Origin: Spirochaetota bacterium
GTDB lineage: Bacteria; Spirochaetota; Spirochaetia; SPDA01; JAJSAL01
DNA length: 64,000 nt
NCBI GenBank assembly: GCA_024274705.1
Contig: JAJSAL010000141.1
Coordinates: forward strand, 35,970 to 99,969
Direction of reading: 5' to 3'
The notes under the pieces are model-generated. The model made no database searches. It was not told the DNA's origin and saw only the letters and a program-made list of their open reading frames with translations. Positions 10,156 through 19,440 of the stretch are shown here, piece after piece. The translations under genes and the position numbers were made by a program. Within the stretch, counting starts at the first letter, position 1, and each line of letters opens with the position of its first letter.

Positions 10156-10889
10156 TGGGAAGGACCATCGATCTTGCAGGCAGAACTGCAGTCATAACAG
10201 GAGCAACCAGGGGCATCGGTAAAGCCATATCCCTTTCCCTGGCTGGGCACAGGATGAACCTGGCTCTTACCGGCAGGTCGAAAGGAAACCTTGATAAAAC
10301 GGCAGCTGAATCGGAACAACTCGGCAGCACGGCCCTGGCTGTGTCTGCCGATTTTTCCCTGGACAGGGCACCCTATGAAGTGATTAAGCGGACAGTCGAC
10401 CGTTTCGGCGGCATCGACATCCTTATCAATAACGCAGGTACAGCTCTCAATCTTCCCTTTGAGCAAACCGGCGATGACGACTGGGATGCCATCATGAAGG
10501 TCAATGCCCGGGCACCGTTCATACTGTGCAGGGAGGCCATTCCCTGGCTTGAGCAATCGGATATTCCGACGATCATCAACATCTCTTCTGTTGTGGGCCA
10601 CAAAGGGTATATCCGGCAGGCTGCCTACTCGGCTTCTAAACATGCACTCATGGGTTTTACCAAGGCCCTTGCCAGGGAGGTACAGAACCGGGATATTCGC
10701 GTTCATGCCCTTGCCCCGGGAGGGGTGGCAACAGACCTTGTCGCTTCCATGAGGCCGGATCTTGACACCAGAGAACTTATCCAGCCTGAAGAACTGGCGG
10801 ATATCGTACTGTTTCTCCTTCTTCACAGGGGAAACGCCGTAATCGATGAAATCAATATTCGAAGGATTTCAAACACTCCATGGCAATAG
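10155..10889 (+). CDS. SDR-family oxidoreductase
   Basis: A classical short-chain dehydrogenase of 244 residues. It has the nucleotide-binding TGATRGIG near residue 17, NNAG in the middle, catalytic Ser in NISSVVG and the YSASK (Tyr-x-x-x-Lys) pair. It starts at ATG 10155, overlapping the stop of the fucU relic by one base. Its position after fucI suggests a sugar or sugar-acid substrate, for example L-fucose dehydrogenase-like activity, but the family does not fix this. The C-terminal ~25 residues end in an unusual basic stretch (EINIRRISNTPWQ) rather than the usual GG..xDGG ending, so the tail may have diverged. Confidence 0.85.
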   Translation: MGRTIDLAGRTAVITGATRGIGKAISLSLAGHRMNLALTGRSKGNLDKTAAESEQLGSTALAVSADFSLDRAPYEVIKRTVDRFGGIDILINNAGTALNLPFEQTGDDDWDAIMKVNARAPFILCREAIPWLEQSDIPTIINISSVVGHKGYIRQAAYSASKHALMGFTKALAREVQNRDIRVHALAPGGVATDLVASMRPDLDTRELIQPEELADIVLFLLLHRGNAVIDEINIRRISNTPWQ

Positions 10890-10899
10890 GATACAACAC

Positions 10900-11430
10900 A
10901 TGATTCACCCATACGAAGGCAAAGAACCGGATGTCGTAAAAGCATCATTCATCGCATGGAACGCCGAAGTCAGCGGCGACGTTACCCTGGGGGAAGCATC
11001 CTCCATATGGTACAGCGCCACACTCCGCGGAGATATCGAACCTCTTATCATCGGCGGGAGAACCAATATCCAGGACAATGCGGTTCTCCACACCCAGAAG
11101 GACTGCCCGACGATTGTGGGTGATTATGTTGTTGTGGGACACGGCGCGCTCCTGCACGGCTGTTCTATCGGAAACGGTACCCTGGTCGGTATGGGAGCCA
11201 TTGTTTTGAATAATGTGACTATCGGGGAACACTGCATTATCGGTGCCGGATCACTGGTAACCGAGGGAAAATCGTTTCCTCCCCGCTCATTGATCATAGG
11301 TAGTCCCGCAAGGGTCATACGGAAGGTTACGGACAAAGAGATAGAGAGTATTCGTGCTGCGGCGGAACGGTATTTAGAAAAAGCGCGTAAAACAGATGAA
11401 ATCCAGAAGAAAAACGGACCTCATCTGTAG
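10900..11430 (+). CDS. Gamma-carbonic-anhydrase-family protein (left-handed beta-helix)
   Basis: A 176-residue hexapeptide-repeat protein. The start ATG 10900 is 10 bp after the SDR stop, with AGGA just upstream; an earlier in-frame ATG would overlap the SDR. It shows repeated [LIV]G-x4 hexapeptides and His positions that match the metal ligands of gamma-carbonic anhydrases (VLHTQ, and GHGALLHGCSIG). Family members include active carbonic anhydrases and inactive or accessory paralogues such as PaaY/YrdA. Its role in a fucose operon is unclear; it may simply be co-transcribed. It converges on the DUF1638 fusion gene. Confidence 0.88.
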   Translation: MIHPYEGKEPDVVKASFIAWNAEVSGDVTLGEASSIWYSATLRGDIEPLIIGGRTNIQDNAVLHTQKDCPTIVGDYVVVGHGALLHGCSIGNGTLVGMGAIVLNNVTIGEHCIIGAGSLVTEGKSFPPRSLIIGSPARVIRKVTDKEIESIRAAAERYLEKARKTDEIQKKNGPHL

Positions 11431-11444
11431 GTCAACCTGCCACA

Positions 11445-14270
11445 TCAGGCGGGCACCACCGAATCCGGCGTCCCTTCTATCTCCCCGGATAGGGTGCATT
11501 CCAGGAACACCTCCGTCCCGTTAGCGGCTTTTGCAATCCTGTCTTCGATGCGGATCCTTACCCTTCGTTCCGATGTTCCTGAAGACTCGGCGAGCTGAAG
11601 GAGCTGCTTGTTAAGCTCTTCCGATGCATATTCCTGGGCATCGTCGAAGGACTCTGCCGTGAAATGCCCGGGGAGACCGATCACCGTATACTTTCCGTCG
11701 GATGTGGGCACGATGGATAACTGCTTCTTAACCAATACGGAACTGGTGATGGCTCCCACGGCGTTTGCCACTTCCGCGTACTCGGGAATAAGAATTTCCG
11801 CTTTTATCAGTCGTGATACGGGCATCAGGAAAAACTTGGCCGGTGCACCCAGGCCGATCACAGGATGCCGAAGGTTGATCTTGACTTCGAAGTTATCATT
11901 TTCTCCGTACACGGCATTCAGCATAGCCTGACAGGTGTCGCAGGTATCGAAGGACTCGGTTTCACCAGGCATCTGTTTTTTAATCAATTCACCGATAAGC
12001 TTCCGGGTGTTGAGCCTGTTTACCCTGGTTATCAAATCTTCAATGGAGATCCCGGCACGGGTACTCATGACAGCGGCCATACTCATTGCCGCATCCCTGT
12101 TCCACATGGATAGCTTTTTCTGGATATGAAATATGTCCGTGGGGGTCATTCCGCACCGCTGGATGATGTAGTGCTCTTCCAACCGCTTGGTCCGGAGCAT
12201 CAGCCAGTACCCGGCACCGGTCCTGTCCGCCAGTTCCAGGAGAGAGCAGGGACCGTCGGACAAGGCTTTCAGAATCTTCTCCTCGTCCCGGGTAAGGTCC
12301 AGATGCTCCCCGGACCCGGTATTCAGAAGAAACTGAATCGGCTCTGCATTGGTGATAAAACTGTCCAGGTTCCGCTCCACGAAATCGAGGGCTTCCTGGA
12401 TCGAATATTCCGAGCCGAGCCATGATATCGGCGCGATCCTCCTGGGGCCTATGATAAGTTCCTGTTTCTCGATCACAATCTCACTGTCACCACCGAGCCC
12501 GACGGTACTCATGTCCAGGGCGCGCACGTGTGTGCGCCAGCCGCCCACCTTTGCCCCGCTGCCCTTTACTTCCACTCCCCCCTCCTTGATGGACCCGATG
12601 TCCGATGTAGTGCCGCCGATGTCGATAACTATGGAATCGGTAAGGTCCGTAAGGTATTTTGCCCCGGCAATACTCGCCGCTGGCCCGGAGAGAATCGTCT
12701 CAATGGGCCGTTCCCTGGCGATCTGAGAACTCATAAGGGTACCATCACCCTTCACCACCATCACCGGTGCCTGGATCCCCCGGTGGCTTAAGCTCTTTTC
12801 CACATCTTCCAGAAACTTTTCTAACAGGGGGATGATCTTGGCATTCAGCACAGCGGTGTTCGCCCGCACCTGGAAATTGTACAGTTCCGACAGTTCATGA
12901 CCGCAGCACACATGGAGACCTGTCTCCTTCATGATGATCTCTTTGACCCGAATCTCGTGGGCGGGATTCACGGATCCGGCATACCCGGAAACAGCGAACA
13001 CATTGACTCCCTCTTTTTTCACCAGGTCTGAAGCCGCCTTTCGTATCTCCTGCTCATCAAGGGATTCCAGTTCCTTACCACTGATGTCAAGGGAGCCCCT
13101 GATGACCTTGATCGGCCGGTATGCAATATCAGCAGGATCGCAGGAACTCCCGGGCATGACTATGAGCCCCACTTTCTGACCGTGATTTTCCACGATCGCG
13201 TTGGTTGCCAGGGTCGTTGAAACGGACACAATGTCCACACGGGACACATGCTCTCCTTTAAACCGGTCAATAGCATTCCCGATACCGATGGTGAAATCCC
13301 ATTTCGTGGTAAGAGCCTTTCCACTACACACCACTTCTTTGGTGTGAAAATCATAGATTACCGCATCAGTATAGGTCCCTCCTGCATCGATGCCCAGACC
13401 GTACCTTCTCTGCCGGGGGGCCGGGGAAGAGGATTCCCGGGGGATATCAGACACGATATCTTCCCTGGCGTCACTGTGAGATTTGTCCTGTTTCCACCTT
13501 GGGGCGGAGCTGATCTTCCCCTCTTTCGGATCGAACCGGGTTACCGATCCCGGGGGGACAAACAGGATTCGCCGGTTTGTTTCAACTACCGTAAGAAGGT
13601 CCCTCAGCAGGGTACGGTCCCCTTGGAGGGAGGTGTATTCCCAACCGAACTCTTCAGAAAGGGCTTTCGCGTAGGATTCGTATGTTTCAGGAGTACCTGC
13701 TCCCGTATCGATAAAGGCAGCCCTGTTATAGTTCTTCTTCCAGGTGCTCAGGAATTCGATGATATTATCAGCACTCTCTTTTCCATATTTCCCTTCCAGC
13801 TCTTCACGTTTCATGCCGGTTATGCTTTCGTCGGAGCGTATGAATTCAGAATTACCTGTTCCCTTCGGCTGGACCTGCTCCTCAAACCACCCTGCAGAGA
13901 TGTAATAGGTGCCTGGTTTACCGGAGAACTCGTTTTTATACGCTGCATCCGATCCGAGAAAAAGTGATATACAATCATGCACCCTGGGAATAACCAGGGG
14001 GGTGTGTTCTGCGGTCAGCCCGATGGTACCCCTTCCGCAGATTCCGTACCCAATGGCGATACGGTCGTATACCTTTAGGGAATCCGCTTTTCCAATAGCT
14101 TCCTGCACCCTCTTAAGCAGCTCTTTCGGAACATTGTGAAGTCCCCCTTCCAGGTACTCTGTTTCTAAATCGATGCATAGATCTTCAGCCGTCCGTTCTA
14201 CATCCGGCCTTAATACACCGCAGGCTATAAGATAAACCCTGTCTCTTTTATCATTGGTCTCACTATCCAC
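11445..14270 (-). CDS. DUF1638-hydantoinase/oxoprolinase (ASKHA) fusion protein
   Basis: A large two-part cytosolic protein. Residues ~10-270 match DUF1638, with a conserved IACGVL start and GYGICGRGT. After a linker, the hydantoinase A/oxoprolinase region starts with the ASKHA phosphate-binding motif YGLGIDAGGTYTDAVIYD and includes VSVSTTLATNAIVE and IVIDIGGTTSDIG. The C-terminal ~250 residues are less conserved. I prefer GTG 14270 (941 residues) behind a GGGGAGA site to the ATG at 14330, which has none. From general knowledge, DUF1638 genes often lie near corrinoid methyltransferases and ASKHA proteins can activate corrinoid proteins. A role in methyl transfer is therefore an inference, supported by five UroD/MtaA-like genes in this window. 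Confidence 0.8.
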   Translation of the reverse strand: MDSETNDKRDRVYLIACGVLRPDVERTAEDLCIDLETEYLEGGLHNVPKELLKRVQEAIGKADSLKVYDRIAIGYGICGRGTIGLTAEHTPLVIPRVHDCISLFLGSDAAYKNEFSGKPGTYYISAGWFEEQVQPKGTGNSEFIRSDESITGMKREELEGKYGKESADNIIEFLSTWKKNYNRAAFIDTGAGTPETYESYAKALSEEFGWEYTSLQGDRTLLRDLLTVVETNRRILFVPPGSVTRFDPKEGKISSAPRWKQDKSHSDAREDIVSDIPRESSSPAPRQRRYGLGIDAGGTYTDAVIYDFHTKEVVCSGKALTTKWDFTIGIGNAIDRFKGEHVSRVDIVSVSTTLATNAIVENHGQKVGLIVMPGSSCDPADIAYRPIKVIRGSLDISGKELESLDEQEIRKAASDLVKKEGVNVFAVSGYAGSVNPAHEIRVKEIIMKETGLHVCCGHELSELYNFQVRANTAVLNAKIIPLLEKFLEDVEKSLSHRGIQAPVMVVKGDGTLMSSQIARERPIETILSGPAASIAGAKYLTDLTDSIVIDIGGTTSDIGSIKEGGVEVKGSGAKVGGWRTHVRALDMSTVGLGGDSEIVIEKQELIIGPRRIAPISWLGSEYSIQEALDFVERNLDSFITNAEPIQFLLNTGSGEHLDLTRDEEKILKALSDGPCSLLELADRTGAGYWLMLRTKRLEEHYIIQRCGMTPTDIFHIQKKLSMWNRDAAMSMAAVMSTRAGISIEDLITRVNRLNTRKLIGELIKKQMPGETESFDTCDTCQAMLNAVYGENDNFEVKINLRHPVIGLGAPAKFFLMPVSRLIKAEILIPEYAEVANAVGAITSSVLVKKQLSIVPTSDGKYTVIGLPGHFTAESFDDAQEYASEELNKQLLQLAESSGTSERRVRIRIEDRIAKAANGTEVFLECTLSGEIEGTPDSVVPA

Positions 14271-14583
14271 ACTGACTCTCCCCACATAAAATGCCTTGGT
14301 AAATGTATAGTGATTTCCGGGAAAAGGCAATTGAGATGAGAAGCCGGCATGCTCCCACGGCTGTACCGGTTGGGCATTGCCGGCCGTTCAAGAAATCCCC
14401 TTCTATTCTATACTGCCCTGGAAATCGAAGGCGTGCCTCCAGGATTCAATGCGATACATATATAATCTCATATCTATGGAATTCTCACATCTATTACCGC
14501 GTAAAGTCGATGGTCAGTCAGTTCACCTGACTTGAACAGTAATACATAACATACTATTATTCTCACTGATAAAAGGAAGAGAT

Positions 14584-15537
14584 ATGTTCCCTGAGAAAAC
14601 AAAACAGCCGTTTATACTCCGTCCACTCTGCGATGACGATATATGGGATTATGCAGATCTGCTTTTCAGTTCGTTTAATGCGTGGTGGTGGAAGCATGGT
14701 CTGGGACGGGATTTTTATGAGTGCAGTCCCCAGGATACCGCGATATTCTATCAGGTTTACAATGATCTCACACCCGGCTGCAGTGTGGCGGCAATTCAGC
14801 GGGATACAGGCCGAATGATGGGCGCCTGTTATTACCATCCCAGGGAATTCCACGTGTCCTTGGGGATAATGGCGATGCACCCCAACTACGTTGGGTATGG
14901 AATAGCCCGTGCATTTGTACGGTACATCCTGGATTACACACGGGAGCAAAGTTTCAAAGCATGCCGGCTTGTCTGCAGTGCCATGAACCTTGATTCCTTT
15001 TCCTTGTATAACAGGTCCGGATTCATACCCCGGGCCATGTATCAGGATATGTTGATCGATGTTCCCCCAAACGGTATCAGGGCGCATGTTTCAGGTGAGG
15101 ATAATATCCGGGATGCTGCTGCAGATGATGTAGAAGGGATGGGAGAACTGGAGCTGTATGTCAGCGGTGTGAAGCGGGAAATCGATTACCGGTATGCTAT
15201 TGAAAACCCGAGGGGGGTCATGCATGCCAGTGTATACGAAAACGAAGCCGGTGCAATTGATGGTTTTATGATCTCTCTGAAACACCCGGCCCTCAATATT
15301 CTCGGCCCCTGTGTCGGCCGGTCGGAAGAAGTGGTAATTGCCCTTATCCGGAGAGAACTGGACCGGTTCAAAGGCCTGGCCGCCCTGTTCGTTGTTCCCA
15401 TGCAGAAGCGAACCATTGTGGAACAGTTGTACGACTGGAAGGCCGTTAATGTGGAAACCCATGTTAAACAGGTATGGGGAGAATTTCAGGAGTTCAGGGG
15501 GGTTTCTTTACCCAGCTATCTTCCGGAAACAGGATAG
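14584..15537 (+). CDS. GNAT-family N-acetyltransferase, probable tandem domains
   Basis: A 317-residue cytosolic protein starting at ATG 14584 behind AGGAAGAG. The first half has the acetyl-CoA binding core of GNAT enzymes (LGIMAMHPNYVGYGIARAFV, then LYNRSGFIPR). The second half (from ~residue 170) resembles a degenerate second GNAT fold with EVVIALIRREL. The substrate is unknown. It ends 55 bp before the chemoreceptor at 15593, in the same direction. Confidence 0.85.
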   Translation: MFPEKTKQPFILRPLCDDDIWDYADLLFSSFNAWWWKHGLGRDFYECSPQDTAIFYQVYNDLTPGCSVAAIQRDTGRMMGACYYHPREFHVSLGIMAMHPNYVGYGIARAFVRYILDYTREQSFKACRLVCSAMNLDSFSLYNRSGFIPRAMYQDMLIDVPPNGIRAHVSGEDNIRDAAADDVEGMGELELYVSGVKREIDYRYAIENPRGVMHASVYENEAGAIDGFMISLKHPALNILGPCVGRSEEVVIALIRRELDRFKGLAALFVVPMQKRTIVEQLYDWKAVNVETHVKQVWGEFQEFRGVSLPSYLPETG

Positions 15538-15592
15538 ATCCGGTTTCGATATTCGCATATTTCCGAATACTCAGACAAAACAGGAGAAACTA

Positions 15593-17386
15593 ATGAATGC
15601 AAAGGGCAGAAATATTATTATTACCCGAATATTAACACTTATTTCGGTCATGGTTACCATTATTGTTTTCCTTCTGGTTATTATTTTCGCCTTGTTTTCA
15701 TCGATGGACGGTCTCGCAAATGCTATCGATAAATCAGGAAGTGAAAGGATGAGAACAATCTTATTAGGGTATTATGCATCTTCCTTTATCGATGCCGCGG
15801 GAAAAAATGAAAAAGAAAGACAAGGCGTACTAAAAGAGAATATCGAAAGGGAAATGGAAACCTATGAGAAATTCCTCATGGGTCTTAAGAATGGGAATGA
15901 TGAGCTGGGGCTGATGCCGACGAAAGACGACGGTATTCTTGCTCTGATAAACGAGTGGGAAAAAGAATGGGAAACATACAGGACGTCGATCGAGACGATC
16001 ATACAACCCGGCGCTTCCCTGAGCCGGATGGAATCTCAACGACCGCTCATCGAAGTAACAAAGGCGGTGGAATTAAAAAACACTGCCCACGAAGTTGTCA
16101 TCGCGTATACTACGCAATCAAATGCCATGCTTAACAGGATTAAACTGGTATTGTTCATACTTATCGGTGTCGTAATCGTCGTAGCACTGGTTATCAGCTT
16201 TTTCATCAGTAAAACCTTGAAACCGATCAAAGAATTACTTGCAGTGTTACACAGGCTTGCAAAGAAGGATCTTACCGTACGGTCACATCTAAAAACGAAA
16301 GATGAAATCGGACAGATAGGAAAAGCGGTTGATGAAATGTCTCTCTCCTTTGACACATTCATCGGGGAGATCAGGAATACTTCCGACGCTGTTGACAGGT
16401 CCAACGAGGATTTATCCGCTTCGGTGGAAGAATCCGGAGCTGCCGTTCGTGAAATGGTCGCTTCCATTGAAAGTGTAAACACAAGCCTGGAGCAGCAGAA
16501 GAAGGCAGTGGATGTAAGTGCCGAATCCGTAGATACCATGATACATTTGACCGGAGAAATCACATAGAATATAGCAATTCAGGCGGATACTATCCGCGAG
16601 AGTTCGGCGAACATCGAGGAAATGGTGAGTTCCATAAAATCGGTGGGGAACAGCGTTGAATCGGCAAAAAAGCTGACTGAAGAATTGTCGTAAGCGGCAC
16701 ATTCCGGCGGGAAAAAAATAAAAGCTACTATTGAAGCCATCGGGACAATAAACAGCGCTTCCATGAGAATACAGGAGGCGGTTACCGGAATTGCAGGAAT
16801 AGCCGCAACAACAAACCTCCTCTCAATGAATGCTTCAATCGAAGCGGCACACGCGGGAGATGCCGGCCGGGGTTTCGCTGTTGTAGCGAAGGAAATCGGA
16901 AAACTGGCTACAGACTCAGCGGGAGAGGCCAAAAAAATCAAGAACATCGTCGATGAAGCTGTGAGTATGATTAAACATGGGATGAATTTATCTTCCGAAG
17001 CAGGAGATGCTTTTGATACAATCCTTGAAGATATCAACAGGAATGTAACCTTCGTGGCTATGATAGCCCAGGCGATGCACGAACAAAACTCCGGGGCCCA
17101 GGATATACTTGTCTCGATCGAACGCATGGTACAATTATCAGAAAGGATACTCGAGATCAGCAAGGAAGAAGATGAAAAAAGCAGGTTGACCCTGGAATCA
17201 ATCAGGCAAATGGAAATGTTATCCCTGGAAATACTGAATGCGTCAAATGAACAAAAAGTGGGGGGAACCGAACTACTGTATGCGCTCAAACTGCTTCAGG
17301 ATGTAACGGAAAGAAACCAGAACACTGTCCGGGACCTGAATACAAAAATAGAGCAATTCAAGGTTTCTGATGAGGGCGGTTCTTAA
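15593..17386 (+). pseudogene. Methyl-accepting chemotaxis protein with two in-frame stop codons
   Basis: It starts at ATG 15593 behind AGGAGAAA. TM1 is at residues ~8-33, followed by a ~150-residue helical sensor, TM2 (~183-205), HAMP (KTLKPIKELLAVL) and the signalling domain. The frame is broken by TAG 16565-16567 (after TGEIT) and TAA 16691-16693 (after EELS). In the same frame the receptor sequence continues, including the signalling tip NLLSMNASIEAAHAGDAG, to TAA at 17386. Both stops are one C-to-T change from Gln codons, and Gln suits the coiled-coil context. Unless stops are read through, the product ends before the CheA/CheW contact region and cannot signal. Confidence 0.88.
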
Positions 17387-17915
17387 CCAGCAGGTTCCGT
17401 AAAAACTCAATATCAGCATAATCCGATGGCGACTTCTCAGAACGACGCTCTTTCAGATAGAGTAGATCCTCTGCCGATGCTACGGAAATGGTGACCGCGT
17501 CCAGCTCAATTGCCTGGGCACTCTTGTAGAGTCTGGAAAATGGAATGCTGATATCATAGAGAAAATCAACCTCAGAATTGATGTCGACAGAAGAAACAGG
17601 CATTTCCTGCGAAGAAACCGGGTCCGGGAAAGAAAAGAAACTCATTGATCCGGGACGTTCGGAAGTAACCCATTCGGAGGCTTCCCCTCCGGTTTGGCAC
17701 AGGCGAACTGTTTCATCGCCGGCAGACATGACCAGATAAAACCCGTGTTTATACATGAAGATAATTACTTTATCCACGTCAATAGTTTTTATTGCAAGAT
17801 CCATATCATGGGTAACACGGGGACTGTTGTAGATACGCATTGCCAGACCACCGATCAGAACGGCGGGGATAGATTCCTTCTTAAGTAATTTCAGTATTGC
17901 TTTTTTCGTTACCAT
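17358..17915 (-). CDS. Nucleotidyltransferase-fold protein (AbiEii/MNT-like), possible toxin
   Basis: A 185-residue protein with the minimal nucleotidyltransferase signature: GGLAMRIYNS followed by THDMDL, the paired metal-binding aspartates of the Pol-beta/MNT superfamily. Such small stand-alone proteins include AbiEii-type toxins and HEPN/MNT partners. Its start overlaps the end of a 64-residue protein on the same strand by 35 bp, an arrangement typical of a coupled two-gene module. Its 3' end overlaps the end of the broken chemoreceptor by 29 bp. No specific nucleotide substrate can be read from the sequence. Confidence 0.65.
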   Translation of the reverse strand: MVTKKAILKLLKKESIPAVLIGGLAMRIYNSPRVTHDMDLAIKTIDVDKVIIFMYKHGFYLVMSAGDETVRLCQTGGEASEWVTSERPGSMSFFSFPDPVSSQEMPVSSVDINSEVDFLYDISIPFSRLYKSAQAIELDAVTISVASAEDLLYLKERRSEKSPSDYADIEFLRNLLVKNRPHQKP

Positions 17916-18075
17916 CTGTATTTCGGGAAAATTTTTTCTTTAGATAAGCTATAGCATACCCGGGTACCATTTCCAGGAGTTCTTTCGATTCCTTTTCACA
18001 CGAATCAATTTTATTGCCGGCAGACATCGTTTTGAGAACAGCACTTTGAAGCTTCTGCGTGTTATGTGGCTTCAT
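17881..18075 (-). CDS. Small protein overlapping the nucleotidyltransferase gene
   Basis: A 64-residue, charged, Lys/Glu-rich protein with no recognisable family. Its 3' end overlaps the 5' end of the nucleotidyltransferase by 35 bp in another frame, so the two are likely translationally coupled. By position it would be the antitoxin-like partner, but this is inference only; no DNA-binding fold is evident. Confidence 0.45.
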   Translation of the reverse strand: MKPHNTQKLQSAVLKTMSAGNKIDSCEKESKELLEMVPGYAIAYLKKKFSRNTDGNEKSNTEIT

Positions 18076-18128
18076 GATGATAATAATAAAACAGGAAACG
18101 GGGATCGTCTACCTTTAAATTACAGGGT

Positions 18129-18551
18129 TTATTCTTTTAACACCCCGATGGTAAGGAGGATATTCGCTCAGGTGCGCTTTTCACCGGTGACGATTGTAAG
18201 GGCATTGGTATGCTTCATAGCCTCCTCATAGAAAGAGAACCGTTCTATTTTCCTGAGTTTCCCGGGAAACTGCTTCTCTTTAAGGATACCCATGAACTCG
18301 TCCCAGATCGACGGATATCCCCTTTCATACCCTCCCCCCTGTTCTCCGGGATCCATCACCCCGGCGGCCTCTATCGCCAGAACCGAGGCAACTGCCTTAA
18401 GCACGTCCGTACAGGTAACGGTTCCCGGGCACAGGTTCAGGTACACGATCTTACCGGAGGGATTATGCGCAGTAGAAGCGGGGTAATTGCCGTCTGCAAT
18501 GAGCACTGTTGATCCATGTCCTGCCCCGGCAAAGTTGCTTCCGGACATCAT
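18129..18551 (-). pseudogene. RbsD/FucU-family mutarotase relic with in-frame TGA
   Basis: The frame shows FucU/RbsD landmarks: GHGSTVLIADGNYPA, then KIERFSFYEEAM and ALTIVTGEKRT. A TGA at 18168-18170 interrupts at that point, and the same frame continues with ANILLTIGVLKE to TAA 18129-18131, matching the family's C-terminal ending (NILLKKGV). The N-terminus is also abnormal: upstream of GHGST the sequence (MMSGSNFAGA) does not match the family's LSPELLKxLxEM helix, so the start is deleted or frame-shifted. This is the second fucU relic in the window; the other is at 9992-10155. Confidence 0.7.
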
Positions 18552-18732
18552 AATCCAGAGGAAAACCCTGGGTCGGCCAGTAGAGTCCGCCGGCCATGAC
18601 TGCTATCCCTTTCGGCAGTTTCCCGGTCTCAATTGTTTTCCATGCAGGAAGGAACATGCTACTGGTCGGTGTTGTTATTTCTTCATCGAGCCGTGGATAG
18701 TGGTTTACTCTCAGACCTTGTTGGTACCAATT
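18545..18732 (-). pseudogene. Unrecognised coding relic cut by the IS element
   Basis: On the minus strand a frame reads NWYQQGLRVNHYPRLDEE, then MFLPAWKTIETGKLPKG and GGLYWPTQGFPLDYD, directly from the IS boundary. It looks protein-like but I cannot assign a family. It runs out of frame into the FucU-like relic near 18545. It may be part of the damaged upstream portion of that gene or a separate fragment. Confidence 0.3.
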
Positions 18733-19434
18733 CAGGCTGTCCGGCAACCACTTTTAAGAAAACCAGTATCCCAGAACAATCCAAAATGATAAAGTTATTT
18801 GAATGAAGCTCGGTCGATTGTCACTAACCATCCAGTTCTTTTCAAGACCGCTTTGTAAGCTTTTAAATAAAGCCCTATAGAATCCCGTTTATTACTTTTT
18901 CTCATACCCCGGCCCATGCAAGAATCTCTTTTTCTCTATGCTTAATCATCAACGCCAGATTTGTCGCAATCCTCATAAGCACAAATTCAGCCGAAGCTTT
19001 TTTGAATCCCCGCAGATGGTGTTGTATCCATCCTTTGTTTTTCTGATCGTCACCATGAACAGGTTCGATGATGCCCTGCCTTTTCATATAGATTTCCCGT
19101 CCTTCTTCAGTTCTCAATTTATCTCGCATAATGTCACGATAGGGCGTTCTACTATCGATACTAATATTCCGTTTTTTTCCAGTGGTACACCGGTCTTTTA
19201 CAGCGCAGCCGGCATCTTTTACATCCGGAAAACTACCAAGTTGCCGCATACGGGCTTTTTCCATAGCTTCCTTCATTTCATCAGTTATCGTGAATAGTTC
19301 ATGATCGATAGCACTTCTACGTTCCGCTTGTGTTACTGACATATTCCCCTCCCAAGAAAAAAGTCAATTGAATTCTATCCCATCATGAAGAGGTTAGTCA
19401 ATTAATCTCTTTTAAGAGGTTGCCGGACAGCCTC
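18733..19434 (-). mobile_element. Internally deleted IS1182-type element with terminal inverted repeats and AATT target duplication
   Basis: Two ~26-bp inverted repeats bound this 702-bp segment: 18734-18759 starts AGGCTGTCCGGCAACC, and 19408-19433 is its reverse complement with about three mismatches. The palindromic tetramer AATT flanks both sides (18729-18732 and 19435-19438), which fits the 4-bp target duplication known for IS1182-type elements. Inside is only the C-terminal part of a transposase, so the element cannot move by itself but could be mobilised in trans. It inserted just downstream of the vapC stop. Confidence 0.8.
18902..19342 (-). pseudogene. IS1182-family transposase, C-terminal fragment
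   Basis: A 146-residue frame with the C-terminal hallmarks of IS1182 DDE transposases: CAVKDRCTTGKKR (cysteine pair), RLRTEEGREIY-like text (KLRTEEGREIYMKRQ), IIEPVHGD with the catalytic Glu, and HLRGFKKASAEFVLMRIATN. The N-terminal ~300 residues with the other catalytic acids are missing. It lies inside the element bounded by terminal repeats. It is not a functional transposase. Confidence 0.8.
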
Positions 19435-19440
19435 AATTTC

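Noticed and set aside
10059..10826. Minus-strand frame of 255 codons opposite the SDR gene
   Set aside because: Shadow of the SDR; composition follows the reverse complement of conserved SDR motifs.
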